This document shows positions 43,680 to 53,790 of a DNA stretch of 64,000 nucleotides, in pieces. The stretch's first letter is position 1. Each line of letters begins with the position of its first letter. Origin of the DNA: an uncultured Saprospiraceae bacterium. GTDB taxonomy: Bacteria > Bacteroidota > Bacteroidia > Chitinophagales > Saprospiraceae. The position numbers and the translations under genes are program-made. Under the pieces are notes generated by a model. It was given only the letters and a program-made list of their open reading frames with translations. It did not search any database and was not told the DNA's origin. The stretch covers positions 1 through 64,000 of the forward strand of contig CALFWZ010000097.1 of NCBI GenBank assembly GCA_937928405.1, in the 5' to 3' direction.

Positions 43680-46523
43680 TCAATCCCCAGCCACCATAAA
43701 CGACCGTTCTATCCTCTGATGTCCAATTCTTATCTTTGCGAAGTAAATCCCTGGAGGATAATGAGCAACATCAATGGGTAGAATCTGGCGATTTCCATCT
43801 GAGTATAAAATTATATTTGTCCAATTTCGGCCAACTCTATCTACAATTTTTATCGTCACCAGATCGGAAGCTACCGTATTTAATTCTAGGTGAAAGGAAT
43901 GACCGAAGGTTGGATTTGGGAAAAAACTAATCTCCTCTTTTTCCAAGTTAGAAAAATCGATTTGGATGATCGGTGAAAAAGTATTGGTCCCGTCAAAATC
44001 AACCATTCGCAACCGATAGTAATTTTCACTTAAATTCGGTTTTCTATGTAAAAACTCATAAAAGTTTTTTTGATCAAAATGTGCGACAAAGCCAATAGAA
44101 TCCCATTGAGAGATTCCCCTATTGGGCGCATATCTAGCATGTTCTATTTCATAACCAAATACATTTTCAGGATTGTCAATTTCCCAGTTTAAGATGGCGG
44201 ACCGTCTAGAGGCATAGCCACTAAATTTAACCAGATCGACGGGTAAGGTATTATCTAGATTGACTCGAAATATAATTTGAGCAGTATCCGCGTAATTATC
44301 AATCGTCCCCAATTCATTGGCAATAACATAAACGGTATCCGTTCCGGTCCACTGTTGATCAATGATCTTTGGACATAAAATGTCCTCGTCTTCTGTTACA
44401 GAAATAAAACCAGCTTCCATTTCAAATGGATTGCTAATAGAACCAATCGTTTGTTGAGAAATAAATTTAATGGAATCATCCACTGCGAAAATGATGGTCT
44501 GTTCAGCATCATAATATTTAAAATAAATGGAGTCCGGCGATTCATTTGAATATATCGTCAAAAAGTAGATCCACTCCCCTGTAGAATTCGTTGGGGACGC
44601 TACCCCACATAAACCATTTTTATTAAAAGCAGCTAATTTATGATGGGTGGCATCTGGATAGATTCCTCTCACCTTTACTTTAGCGATCAGATTAGTCTGA
44701 TAAGAAAAGGAAGGAGGATCAATCTGCCAATTTTGGGTGGCATTATTTGATAATGTCTGAGGAAAATAATAAGACCAAACTACTTCATCACCATTTGGTT
44801 CATTTACATAAGCATCTAAATCTATTTTTGGGAAAGTCCCTCCTTGAAAAATTATCTGATCTGGAATGTTGGCAATTTCGGGTGCTTGATTAGGTTGACT
44901 AATCGCAAAAATTACGGCTTGTTCGGCATATAGTCCAAGTCCAGTTTGATCAGTCGCTCTAAAAGTAATGACTTCTTCTCCTATCCAATTTGGATCGACC
45001 GGAGTTACCTCAATCACGTTTTGTGGATTGCTACTTACTTGCAAATTATTGGCTCCCGTAGCCGTCCAATTTATGGGATCATTATCGTATTCTGTTAAAT
45101 AATTATTTAGATCAAAGGCATCAAAAGGAGTTCCTATCTCAACGTATTGATTAGGAATATTATTAACTTCCGGGGCATACTCATTGACCACCGTAAAAAG
45201 AGCGGAACTGACATCAAAATTAATGGTGGGTTGATAACCATCTGCTGCGATAAAAGAAATTTCTTGTTGCCCCACCCATCCCGTTGCTTCAATGCCAATC
45301 ACGACATTTCCATTCGCGTCGATCGCTGCCTTCAGAGGAGCCGTATTCATCCATAAAGGAGCACCTGGCGTTCCAATATTTGCATTGGATTGAAAAATTT
45401 CAGTGTGGTGAATAGGATATAATTGATCAAATTGATTATCAAAAAATTGAAAGGTAACTACTTTGTTATTTGTATTAGAATAAATATTTAAAAAATACAA
45501 ATACTCATTTCCCAAAGGAGTTGGAACCGCCACCCCTGCCAAACTTCCATCTATAAAGGCCAATAATTTACTTCCACTAGCATGTTGTAGACTATTACCA
45601 TGATGTATTTTGGCAATTAAGGTTTGGTTATATTGAAAATTCCCAGAATTGACAGACCATCCTTGATCAATGGCCGTGCCAGTTGTTTGTGGCATAAAAT
45701 AATCAAAAATCAAATTGTCTCCAGGATAGGGAGCTAGAACATCGTTTAGGTTAAACCCTTCAAAACTTTGATTTAAACCAATCGTTTGATCGTCGACTAC
45801 GCCTAAATCAGGCGGACCATAATCTGGAATAACCGTGTAGACAATCGTTTGAGAAGCTGCATAGGCGTTAGGCGTTTGTTCGGTAGCCGTAATCGTAATC
45901 GAATCTGTTCCAGTCCAATTACTATCATAAGGAATGACATTTAGAATGCTATCCGTGATCGTAACATTCAAATTGCCGCTAGCGCTAGAAGTCCACACCA
46001 CCTCATCTTCATCATATTGAATCAATGAATCTGGCAGATTAATGGTTTGAAACGGATAGCCTTGTATTTGGGTTTCAGGTAAAAATGGTTCTAAACTAAT
46101 GGGCTGGTCGGAAGTTAGAATTGTATTTAATGCAATGATTCCTGTTGGAATATTATTGAACACCAACGTTTCAGCAATATCATAGACTTGATCATCTGCC
46201 GCAATATAGACTTTAAAAGTCAGTTCATCTAGACCGCTATTACTTTGGGCCGTCATATAAAAATAAGAAGGAGCGCCTATTTCGCCTGATACTCCTCGTA
46301 TTTCTCCATTGACAAAAGCACCAATGATGTTTCCGCTGCCAGTGGCTGGTGCGTCATTTACATACAACTGCAGAAACATATTTTGGGATAGACTATAGTT
46401 TCCTGTCACATTCCAATCAGGGGGTCCCGCTGCGTATGCTTTATTTTTTGAAAAAAGAAATAATCCAATTAGGAAAATAAATACAACTTGCTTTATAATT
46501 GGTCTCATAAATATTTTTTGCAT
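43680..46523 (-). CDS. Large secreted protein with recurrent ~110-aa domain and T9SS type A tail
   Basis: 947 residues with a signal peptide (MQKIFMRPIIKQVVFIFLIGLFLF...AYA); Met6 is an alternative start. Three copies of a ~110-residue domain begin at DWNVTGNYSLSQNMFLQ, QGWSVNSGNFQYNQTLI and QNWQIDPPSFSYQTNLI. Each continues with an AF-x-G/K-x-G-x-x-x-GVA/S core and a Y/F-x-YSN strand. Between copies are cadherin-like/Ig-like units (e.g. TFRATDQTGLGLYAEQAVIF). The C-terminus is a type A T9SS sorting domain (SFFPNPTFGHSFHLEL ... YPPGIYFAKI). The protein is exported and anchored at the surface; no enzyme domain is seen. Also shares the domain with the 2283-aa protein. Confidence 0.85.
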   Translation of the reverse strand: MQKIFMRPIIKQVVFIFLIGLFLFSKNKAYAAGPPDWNVTGNYSLSQNMFLQLYVNDAPATGSGNIIGAFVNGEIRGVSGEIGAPSYFYMTAQSNSGLDELTFKVYIAADDQVYDIAETLVFNNIPTGIIALNTILTSDQPISLEPFLPETQIQGYPFQTINLPDSLIQYDEDEVVWTSSASGNLNVTITDSILNVIPYDSNWTGTDSITITATEQTPNAYAASQTIVYTVIPDYGPPDLGVVDDQTIGLNQSFEGFNLNDVLAPYPGDNLIFDYFMPQTTGTAIDQGWSVNSGNFQYNQTLIAKIHHGNSLQHASGSKLLAFIDGSLAGVAVPTPLGNEYLYFLNIYSNTNNKVVTFQFFDNQFDQLYPIHHTEIFQSNANIGTPGAPLWMNTAPLKAAIDANGNVVIGIEATGWVGQQEISFIAADGYQPTINFDVSSALFTVVNEYAPEVNNIPNQYVEIGTPFDAFDLNNYLTEYDNDPINWTATGANNLQVSSNPQNVIEVTPVDPNWIGEEVITFRATDQTGLGLYAEQAVIFAISQPNQAPEIANIPDQIIFQGGTFPKIDLDAYVNEPNGDEVVWSYYFPQTLSNNATQNWQIDPPSFSYQTNLIAKVKVRGIYPDATHHKLAAFNKNGLCGVASPTNSTGEWIYFLTIYSNESPDSIYFKYYDAEQTIIFAVDDSIKFISQQTIGSISNPFEMEAGFISVTEDEDILCPKIIDQQWTGTDTVYVIANELGTIDNYADTAQIIFRVNLDNTLPVDLVKFSGYASRRSAILNWEIDNPENVFGYEIEHARYAPNRGISQWDSIGFVAHFDQKNFYEFLHRKPNLSENYYRLRMVDFDGTNTFSPIIQIDFSNLEKEEISFFPNPTFGHSFHLELNTVASDLVTIKIVDRVGRNWTNIILYSDGNRQILPIDVAHYPPGIYFAKIRIGHQRIERSFMVAGD

Positions 46524-46575
46524 TTGGTTGTTTAGAGATTAAAATGCCACTGATTCGTCTATAACTTCTTTTATT

Positions 46576-46639
46576 GCCACTAAAGCGCTAAGAACCCTAA
46601 GTTTTTTTTTGATATACTTTTCTTCGTGGCCTTCGTGAC
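46576..46639. repeat. CCACTAAG-type intergenic inverted repeat, copy 2
   Basis: Left arm GCCACTAAAGCGCTAAGAA; right part TCTTCGTGGCCTTCGTGAC. The left arm matches the copy at 38518; the right is more diverged. Confidence 0.45.
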
Positions 46640-46703
46640 TGTCGAACCGAGTTCAGGACACGTGTCATGGTCTTTTCTTTCTGTTAAAAAAATACTACAA
46701 GTG

Positions 46704-46736
46704 AAGTCAATCCGTTCTGATAAAACAGGTTGACTT
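46704..46736 (-). terminator. Terminator hairpin downstream of the 2283-aa surface-protein gene
   Basis: AAGTCAATCCGTT (46704-46716) pairs with AACAGGTTGACTT (46724-46736), 11 of 13 exact and one wobble. Reading leftwards it is followed within 10 bases by a seven-T run, so it terminates the minus-strand gene that ends at 46839. Confidence 0.5.
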
Positions 46737-46838
46737 GCACTTGAGTATTCTAAAGGGGAATAATATGTAATACTTTGTAAGCGTTGGTGCCATCTTATAA
46801 GCCAAGTAATTGGTTATCATTATCTTCGGCTCTGCTCA

Positions 46839-49800
46839 TTATCGCACTAACAATACTTTCTCACTCACCTTGCCAAATTGGCCTTCAATGCTTATATAAT
46901 AAGTACCGTTAGCCAAAGGAGCATCCTCATCATTGACAGATAATAACTCGATCATGTGTTCTCCTGCGGTTAAGACTTTCGTATCTTTTTTAACCACGTT
47001 GCCTAATATATCTAATACATTGATCGTAATCTCATCGGCTTGCGGCAAAACAAAATTCAAATTGGTCTTATCTGAAAATGGATTCGGTTGCACACTCAAA
47101 CTAACCTTGTCGGCTATTGCGGTAGTTGAAGTCGTAAATTCTAAGGTGAAAATTTCTGGTTCTCCCACTGTTCCCACACTTCCATTTGCAACAAAGGTCA
47201 GCTGTTCTTGAATCTCGTAAATCGATTCAGCAGCGGCATCATAATATTTAAATTCCATCTCTTCTGTTAGGTCATTTGAGTATACCGTTAAGAATAACAA
47301 GTGAATATCTAATTGCTCGATATAAAGACTTGTAGCAGCCCCACGAACTTCTCCATCCACAAACGCGGCTACTTCATCTTCTGATTTAAGCATATTTTCT
47401 CCACTCGCTTCTACGACCCCAACGATCGTCATACTGTGCTCAAATTCACTAGGGTTGACATTCCAAATACTTGATCGTGTCGTGGCCATCGGAGGAGTCG
47501 TACCGACACTTGCTATCTGCGGTGTTTCAATCGTTACGGGATCAGTTATTTGTTTTAGAATACCAGGGGTACTGGCCTTTAATAAATAACCATTCGGTGC
47601 TTCCATATATGACAAGCTTCCAATCCATCCTATTCCGGAAACATATTGCGCAAACTCATACTGGTTTTTGACAATATCACCATCTAAAGGAGTCAATGCA
47701 CTCAATGCATGGTCTACCGAGGCGCCTTGTTGAGGTAAATAACCAATCCAGTTCCATCCGGCATAAATTGGAATATCAACCGTGTCCGGATCAATCGGAT
47801 GTCCTAGTAAAGTAATCGTATCATTTTGAGTTCCTTTAAATTGATACATACTGGTGTAGCCCATATGCTGAAGCGAACCGGCCCAAATATCAAGAGCATT
47901 GAAATACTGACTAAACGAAACTTGATCCTTGACTAAGACATCTTCTGGATAATCTAAACTTTCTAAAACTGCTCCGATACTTTTGTCTGGCATATCGAGG
48001 TTAAATGAAATCCAATTCCAACCTTCGTGCACCGGAATTTCTTTCAAAACAATGTTTTGCGTATGTAAAGTATCCGGGTTGTCTGGGGTTCCATAAAGAC
48101 CATCGTTCGTAAAGTCATACGTCTCTACCACTGATCCATATAGCAAACAATCAGAAGCATCCCAAATTCTGAAGCTTAGTTCTTCTCCATCAATTTGATT
48201 GCTATAGACCGTTAGGAACGCTAGATAGCTATCCAAAGAAGGTACGTATTCAACGATCGCTGTTCCACGAAGATCGTCTCCGACATAGGCCGCTACTTGA
48301 TCAAACTCATCTTCTGACACCTCCCCTTCAATATTTAAAGAAAGTGTAAAAGTCATGTTGTAATCATATGCAGATGGTGTTACTTCCCAGATAGGAGGAC
48401 GACAAAGTGCTCCTAAGTCTACCACCAACGGTTCATCTCCCATGTTGTTGTGAAGTTGGATGGTGTCTTGATAATGACCACTCGCAATTTGATCAGGCAC
48501 CGTAAAAACAATCACTGCCGAGGCACCTGGAGCAATTTCTCCAGCAGTCGTAGATATATTTAACCAGTCAGGAATATTTTCTAGAGTAAAGGCTTCTGTT
48601 TGCCCGCCAGTATTTCGGATGGAACGAGTAACCAACCAACTATCGTCATCATATTTGACATCTATGATATCGCCTTCCACCCATTTAAGTGGATTACGAT
48701 CAACGTAGAACTCCCAAGTAATTGGCTCCTCAATGGTATTACCGATAAAATCTTTAATGCCTCTAACTTCGGCTCGTAATAATTGATTTTCAATATCACC
48801 ATTCGCAATTACAGGATCAAGGTAGATTCGATTTTCGTTACAAGAAATATCGAAATTTATGGCTTCATTAGTCTGAGCCCAGAATAGGCCAACATAATTT
48901 TCCAATGCACCGGTTAAGGAAGTCAAGTTGCTACAATCGATATTTTCAGTAAACTCAATATAAATCTGATCGGAAGCATGAAGGATTCCATCAGCAGGAG
49001 AAGGAGTTCCTAGCAGTTCTGGTGGTTGTCGTTCTAGACGACCTGGAATTATGGTAGAACTACTCGCTAGTAAACCTCCCTGACATTGCGAGGTTGCTCG
49101 TAGTTCAAAAGGTCCGTCCGAATAAGGGGTGACATCCCATTGGACAATGTGGAAATCAGCCTCAATAGAATCTACAGGAATATCAGCAATATTTACCCAA
49201 GCCCCATTTCCTCCAATTCTACGAAATTGTACTTTAACCATTTGGAGGTCGAGGTCTAAGGTATCAAATCCATTGATGGTAATAGACATCGTATCTCCGG
49301 TAGCTGGCGTGATGACCCAATCAATATTAGGAGATCCAATTTCAACTGCAGAACAAGAAGGAATAAAATGAGCATTGAAAAACATATGCTTTTCAAAGAG
49401 AGAATCGGTAGGTTCATCTACATTATAATCAAGCGAACGTTCTCTTTCACATTGAGCATAATAGATTAACTCTAGATTTTCATAATCATCATGATCCGGT
49501 CCTTTTTCAACCGTAACCGTAATTGGAATACTTTCGCCAAATGGTACTTCAAACTCTAGAGGATCTGTTGTCGGTTGTCCATTAATATTTACAATGGCAC
49601 CTAGTGGATTAGAATCAGCATTGAATTCTAAAAGATAGACCCTGCCCTCTCCTGCTTGCGATTGATTGCCAAGATTAAAATTAAAAACGGCAGGTTCTGT
49701 CTCAGGTACATTTGATATGACGGATTGTTCAACCGTAATCGTTGGTTCATCTTTAGGAGTGGTACCAGGTTCATGTGGACAAGAAGAAATTCCAGCCTTA

Positions 49801-52800
49801 AGATCGAAAACTGGCGTACCAAATACTCGATCTTCCCGAACATCAATTGAAAAAGCGTCACCGATGTCATTATCTTCTAGATGATAACCGACCTCAGTCG
49901 TAGATGTTTGAGTTGTTTGAGTAGATCCTCCCCAGGAAGTTTCCATTCTTATTGATCGTTCAAAACCCGAACCTATCCCCCCAGCAGTAAAGCCAATTTC
50001 AAGTGCCTGTTCATCAGCAATGGTCATATTCCAAGAATAAGTACTAGACTCCGTTGCCTCTGTTTCTTTGGTATATTCATAAACGACTCCAGCATCAAAA
50101 GATAGATTTTCTTCAAATACTGATGCCATTTTTGTAGATTCATTTTTAGCTACAACCTGTTCCCACATAGCGGCAGATTCTAGGCTATCATGACTAATTA
50201 GCGTTGGAATGAGGGTATTTTTTATGTGATCTTCTGTATACATGTACATGGTTTCAAATCCACCATTTCTTACAAAAGGTTCTTCACTTAATTCATACCC
50301 ACAAGAATCATTATAAGATAATACATCCGTTACTCCAACGATAAGATTCATAGCAGCACCGACGAATACATCTCCTCCCATCTCACTTCCAACCACGACT
50401 TCACCGTTATTGGTTTGTAGATCGGTCGTTGCCGTAATACAAACTTCTTGTTCGCTTTCTGTTACATAAGTTGCAGATCTTTCTAACCCACTTGAAATAT
50501 CTAAGGTAGCATCAAAAGTAGTGGCTGCAGTGACAAATCCACTTCCTATCCCAATTTCTACTTCAGGACCTAAGGAAACATTTAACATTTCTGTTTCATC
50601 CTGTGTGTTTTCCATGTTAATAGACATGTATTGACAGATTTGGTCACCACTTTTTAGGTAACTATAACTCTGATCACCTGGAGGATCTCGGAGAATCGTA
50701 ATGGGTAATTCGGGAGAGGTTGTCGTGAAATTAGCCACTCGGTCAGATCGTCCGATAATCACCATTTGAGTGTTTTCACTTGTCGTACGTTCATCAAAAG
50801 GATCCGTGGCCGTAACCGTAATCGATTTGGTAAAAGGGCTAGAAATATTTGGTGTTCCTGCATAAAAATTATGCGTCAATTTTCCACCAGCAAAAGAAGT
50901 ATCTATCGTAATACCTGCCACATTATTAGTAATGTTTAGATCGACCGTATCTAGTAAACAATGTTGGCCAAAATAATTTTCATAAACAGAAATTTTTACA
51001 TCATAGGGTTTAAATTTTTCTACCATCTGGTCACCTAAACAATTCGTGGCCAGTGGTTCTATATCGATAGAAATTGGTTCTCGATAAATAAAGGCAATAC
51101 TGGTATCTCGATCAGATAAATCAATCGCTGTACCTTGAGCGAGTAGCGCCTCTTTTATATTTGATATCGGATGATCAATGACAGCTACCGTATATGGAAT
51201 AGGCGGTACGTTATTGAATTTAAAACTCCCTCCACTTCCTTCATCTATCTCAATGGTTTGATTAAAACATTCATTCGCGGATAGTAGATTGATTTTTACT
51301 TTTCCACCTGCTGGAATAATGGAATATTCACATAAACCGCCGGCTACAATACCTTCAACATCGCGCGTAGTTTGATCATTAAAAACGATTCCTGCTTTAG
51401 GAACTATAATGTTCGTAATATCCCAAAAAGCTGGAATAAAATGATGTTCTTCAAAACTCGGAGATAGCCTAAAAGAAGCGCCTGGTTCAAAATCAGCAAC
51501 AAAATAACCATCCTCATTGGTAAAAATTGGTGGAGAATGCGACCGTCCGTTGACCAAAATTTCGGTCTGCTCCGCAAAACATTGTGTTCCAGCATACCGA
51601 ACAAAACCAGACACACTGACCGTAGAAATATCTTGGAAATCAACATTGTCTATTCCCGTACTAGAAGGATTTAAAGTAACAATTCTAGACACTGGACTAA
51701 ACTCATGGGGTACGGTTTCTGGTCGAGCAGTTACGTTGGTCCAAGAGGCACCATAAATGATTCCTTGTCCAGTATTGTTAGGACTTTGATCCGTAAAACT
51801 AGTACCTACACTTTCGTTTAAAGAAAAGAAAGCCAACAAATCTAAATCTGTTATTTGCACCCCAATGGTATCGCCTACCGTGGCAGCGTCTAATTGTATT
51901 TCAGCCTGTGTTCTGGCCGTATTATAAAAAGCAATTTCATCTACTAACCCCGTATAATAATTGGCTCCGGAAGTGTTGCGACCAATAACCCATTGATCTG
52001 CCCAATTGGAAATTGAATTACCAGATAATGATTGAGGGTTTTGTCCATTGATATAAGTCACTAGATTGGGCGCACCGCCTTCCGTATAAGTAATCGCGAT
52101 ATGGGTATAAGAAGGTTCTGAGATGGTTCCAATCGATTGAGCTGATCCGCTGCCCCAAGATAGATCAATGGAATTACCATTTAGACTTAAGTCAAAAACA
52201 GCACCATTGGCTAGGATCGTCTGCGAACCAGTTAAACTAGAAGGCTTAAACCACAGCTCAATCGTCCCTGTATCTTTAGGAATCAAATAACTGGATATTC
52301 CCGCCGTATCGGATAGAAACAAGCTATCGATGGTCGCATAGTTAAAAGCGGTCTTATTAAATTCTAAGGCATTATTAAATTCAAAATCTTTGGATGGTCG
52401 AGCGGTAAAATTTTGTCCCCCACCATAATTGATTCCATCAATCAAGTAATATCCTGATTCATCCGTAATACCTGCATTGAGTACATTCGGACGATCATTA
52501 GAAAAGGTTGCGCCGGTAATAAAACCATCTAATTGATTTTCGGCAAGGTCAAAAACTTTTTCACCAATTCCTTCATCCAATTTCCAATAAGCAACTAAAC
52601 CATCAGCGGTGGAAGGTACCGTAGCATTCATGGTACGTACGATTTCGGTTTGAGAAAGTTGACGATTATAAATTCTTACATCATCAATGTTTCCATCAAA
52701 ACCTCTACCTAAGGTCAAAGGCAAATCGGCCATGTCCATTGCTGCGGCTTGCGTACCTTGTAGTACACCATCAATGTACATATTTAAATCCGAGCCATTA

Positions 52801-53690
52801 TAGGTAAAAGCTAGGTGATGCCATCCATCAGGATCAGCCCCAAATTCAAAACTCTCTTCTACAAATCTAGCCCCACTTTCTCCAATTCCGAAGGTGACTC
52901 CTTTGTTGTTTGTATCGGTATCATTGGTTAGAATATACCAATTCTGCGTGGCTTGTTTTCCAAGATCGACAATGCCGCTGTGGACATTATTATCTCCTAT
53001 TTTCACCCAAGTAGAAACGGTTAATTCGTTGTTGGTATATCCAGCGTGGTAAGGCAATTCAACCACCGCAGTACCATTTTCGAATGCCAAAGATTTACCA
53101 ATGGTTGGCTCTAAAGTAACCTGAACATCTGCTACAGGATTTCCATTGATAGATGTTACTTGGCCGGTGACAGAACCATTAGGATTCACAAATCCTACCG
53201 CTTGAGCTGGGTAACCATCACCAAAGATATTGACCCCACGAACTTCATAATTATAAAAATTACCGGGGATGACATTAAAGTCGATAAACTCTAAGGTACT
53301 AGGATCAAGGCTGGCTAAAAAAGCACCATCTCGAAAGATTTTAAACCCTAAATCCGAGGCAGGACTCAGTGGATCTACGCCCCATTCTAATAAAATTCGA
53401 TCGGAATAATCTCCTTCAGAGGCTACTAAAAGTGGTGCTGCGGGTGCTACTAAAAACCTGGACCAAAATCCAAGTGCTCCTTGATAATCGGTTCCAAAAT
53501 AAGAGCCTACCACGGGCTGTCCAATGGTAAAACTGGAAAAATAATACTGGCTAACTCCACCAGTCGCACTTCCATAGTTGAAAAATACTTCACCACTTGC
53601 TGCTTCATTTTGAGCATTCGTAGTCGTGTTGACTAGAGCACAAAAGAAAAGTGTGGCCAGAAGATATATATATAATTTTCTCAAAATCAT
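46839..53690 (-). CDS. Giant secreted multidomain protein (LamG-like, FN3-like, carboxypeptidase-regulatory-like) with T9SS type A tail
   Basis: 2283 residues from the ATG at 53690, which opens a clear signal peptide (MILRKLYIYLLATLFFCALVNTTTNA); a frame 16 codons longer exists. An FN3-like unit (DRILLEWGVDPLSPASDLGFKIFRDG) is followed by two LamG/concanavalin-like domains (VSTWVKIGDNN ... WHHLAFTYNGSDLNMYIDG; IELWFKPSSL ... YTHIAITYTEG) and carboxypeptidase-regulatory-like folds (GQVTSINGNPVADVQVTLEP). A long middle part of unknown type follows, then two copies of the recurrent ~110-aa domain (from PIWEVTPSAYDYNMTF and SIWNVNPSEFEHSMTI), with paired GWNWIS/GWNWIG units between them. It ends with a type A T9SS domain (SVQPNPFSDKTNLNFVLP). 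It lies 100 bp downstream of the S74 protein gene on the same strand, so co-expression is likely. Confidence 0.85.
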   Translation of the reverse strand: MILRKLYIYLLATLFFCALVNTTTNAQNEAASGEVFFNYGSATGGVSQYYFSSFTIGQPVVGSYFGTDYQGALGFWSRFLVAPAAPLLVASEGDYSDRILLEWGVDPLSPASDLGFKIFRDGAFLASLDPSTLEFIDFNVIPGNFYNYEVRGVNIFGDGYPAQAVGFVNPNGSVTGQVTSINGNPVADVQVTLEPTIGKSLAFENGTAVVELPYHAGYTNNELTVSTWVKIGDNNVHSGIVDLGKQATQNWYILTNDTDTNNKGVTFGIGESGARFVEESFEFGADPDGWHHLAFTYNGSDLNMYIDGVLQGTQAAAMDMADLPLTLGRGFDGNIDDVRIYNRQLSQTEIVRTMNATVPSTADGLVAYWKLDEGIGEKVFDLAENQLDGFITGATFSNDRPNVLNAGITDESGYYLIDGINYGGGQNFTARPSKDFEFNNALEFNKTAFNYATIDSLFLSDTAGISSYLIPKDTGTIELWFKPSSLTGSQTILANGAVFDLSLNGNSIDLSWGSGSAQSIGTISEPSYTHIAITYTEGGAPNLVTYINGQNPQSLSGNSISNWADQWVIGRNTSGANYYTGLVDEIAFYNTARTQAEIQLDAATVGDTIGVQITDLDLLAFFSLNESVGTSFTDQSPNNTGQGIIYGASWTNVTARPETVPHEFSPVSRIVTLNPSSTGIDNVDFQDISTVSVSGFVRYAGTQCFAEQTEILVNGRSHSPPIFTNEDGYFVADFEPGASFRLSPSFEEHHFIPAFWDITNIIVPKAGIVFNDQTTRDVEGIVAGGLCEYSIIPAGGKVKINLLSANECFNQTIEIDEGSGGSFKFNNVPPIPYTVAVIDHPISNIKEALLAQGTAIDLSDRDTSIAFIYREPISIDIEPLATNCLGDQMVEKFKPYDVKISVYENYFGQHCLLDTVDLNITNNVAGITIDTSFAGGKLTHNFYAGTPNISSPFTKSITVTATDPFDERTTSENTQMVIIGRSDRVANFTTTSPELPITILRDPPGDQSYSYLKSGDQICQYMSINMENTQDETEMLNVSLGPEVEIGIGSGFVTAATTFDATLDISSGLERSATYVTESEQEVCITATTDLQTNNGEVVVGSEMGGDVFVGAAMNLIVGVTDVLSYNDSCGYELSEEPFVRNGGFETMYMYTEDHIKNTLIPTLISHDSLESAAMWEQVVAKNESTKMASVFEENLSFDAGVVYEYTKETEATESSTYSWNMTIADEQALEIGFTAGGIGSGFERSIRMETSWGGSTQTTQTSTTEVGYHLEDNDIGDAFSIDVREDRVFGTPVFDLKAGISSCPHEPGTTPKDEPTITVEQSVISNVPETEPAVFNFNLGNQSQAGEGRVYLLEFNADSNPLGAIVNINGQPTTDPLEFEVPFGESIPITVTVEKGPDHDDYENLELIYYAQCERERSLDYNVDEPTDSLFEKHMFFNAHFIPSCSAVEIGSPNIDWVITPATGDTMSITINGFDTLDLDLQMVKVQFRRIGGNGAWVNIADIPVDSIEADFHIVQWDVTPYSDGPFELRATSQCQGGLLASSSTIIPGRLERQPPELLGTPSPADGILHASDQIYIEFTENIDCSNLTSLTGALENYVGLFWAQTNEAINFDISCNENRIYLDPVIANGDIENQLLRAEVRGIKDFIGNTIEEPITWEFYVDRNPLKWVEGDIIDVKYDDDSWLVTRSIRNTGGQTEAFTLENIPDWLNISTTAGEIAPGASAVIVFTVPDQIASGHYQDTIQLHNNMGDEPLVVDLGALCRPPIWEVTPSAYDYNMTFTLSLNIEGEVSEDEFDQVAAYVGDDLRGTAIVEYVPSLDSYLAFLTVYSNQIDGEELSFRIWDASDCLLYGSVVETYDFTNDGLYGTPDNPDTLHTQNIVLKEIPVHEGWNWISFNLDMPDKSIGAVLESLDYPEDVLVKDQVSFSQYFNALDIWAGSLQHMGYTSMYQFKGTQNDTITLLGHPIDPDTVDIPIYAGWNWIGYLPQQGASVDHALSALTPLDGDIVKNQYEFAQYVSGIGWIGSLSYMEAPNGYLLKASTPGILKQITDPVTIETPQIASVGTTPPMATTRSSIWNVNPSEFEHSMTIVGVVEASGENMLKSEDEVAAFVDGEVRGAATSLYIEQLDIHLLFLTVYSNDLTEEMEFKYYDAAAESIYEIQEQLTFVANGSVGTVGEPEIFTLEFTTSTTAIADKVSLSVQPNPFSDKTNLNFVLPQADEITINVLDILGNVVKKDTKVLTAGEHMIELLSVNDEDAPLANGTYYISIEGQFGKVSEKVLLVR

Positions 53691-53762
53691 GACGAATTTT
53701 TTCGATTTATTAATGAATGGTGTTAAAGATTTAATCATCTTTTTAATCGGTGAATTTAGTTT

Positions 53763-53786
53763 TAAAAAAGGGGTCTGGACATGACC
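53763..53786 (-). terminator. Weak hairpin with T run after the S74 gene
   Basis: Read on the minus strand: GGTC, seven bases, GACC, then CCTTTTTT. The stem is only four bases, so it would be leaky, allowing some read-through into the giant gene. Confidence 0.25.
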
Positions 53787-53790
53787 ATCA

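Larger units (their letters stand above)
46524..46838. other. Intergenic region without a gene
   Basis: Holds the second CCACTAAAGCGCTAAG-type repeat (46576-46639), a perfect GACACGTGTC palindrome (46657-46666) and a terminator hairpin (46704-46736). Confidence 0.5.
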
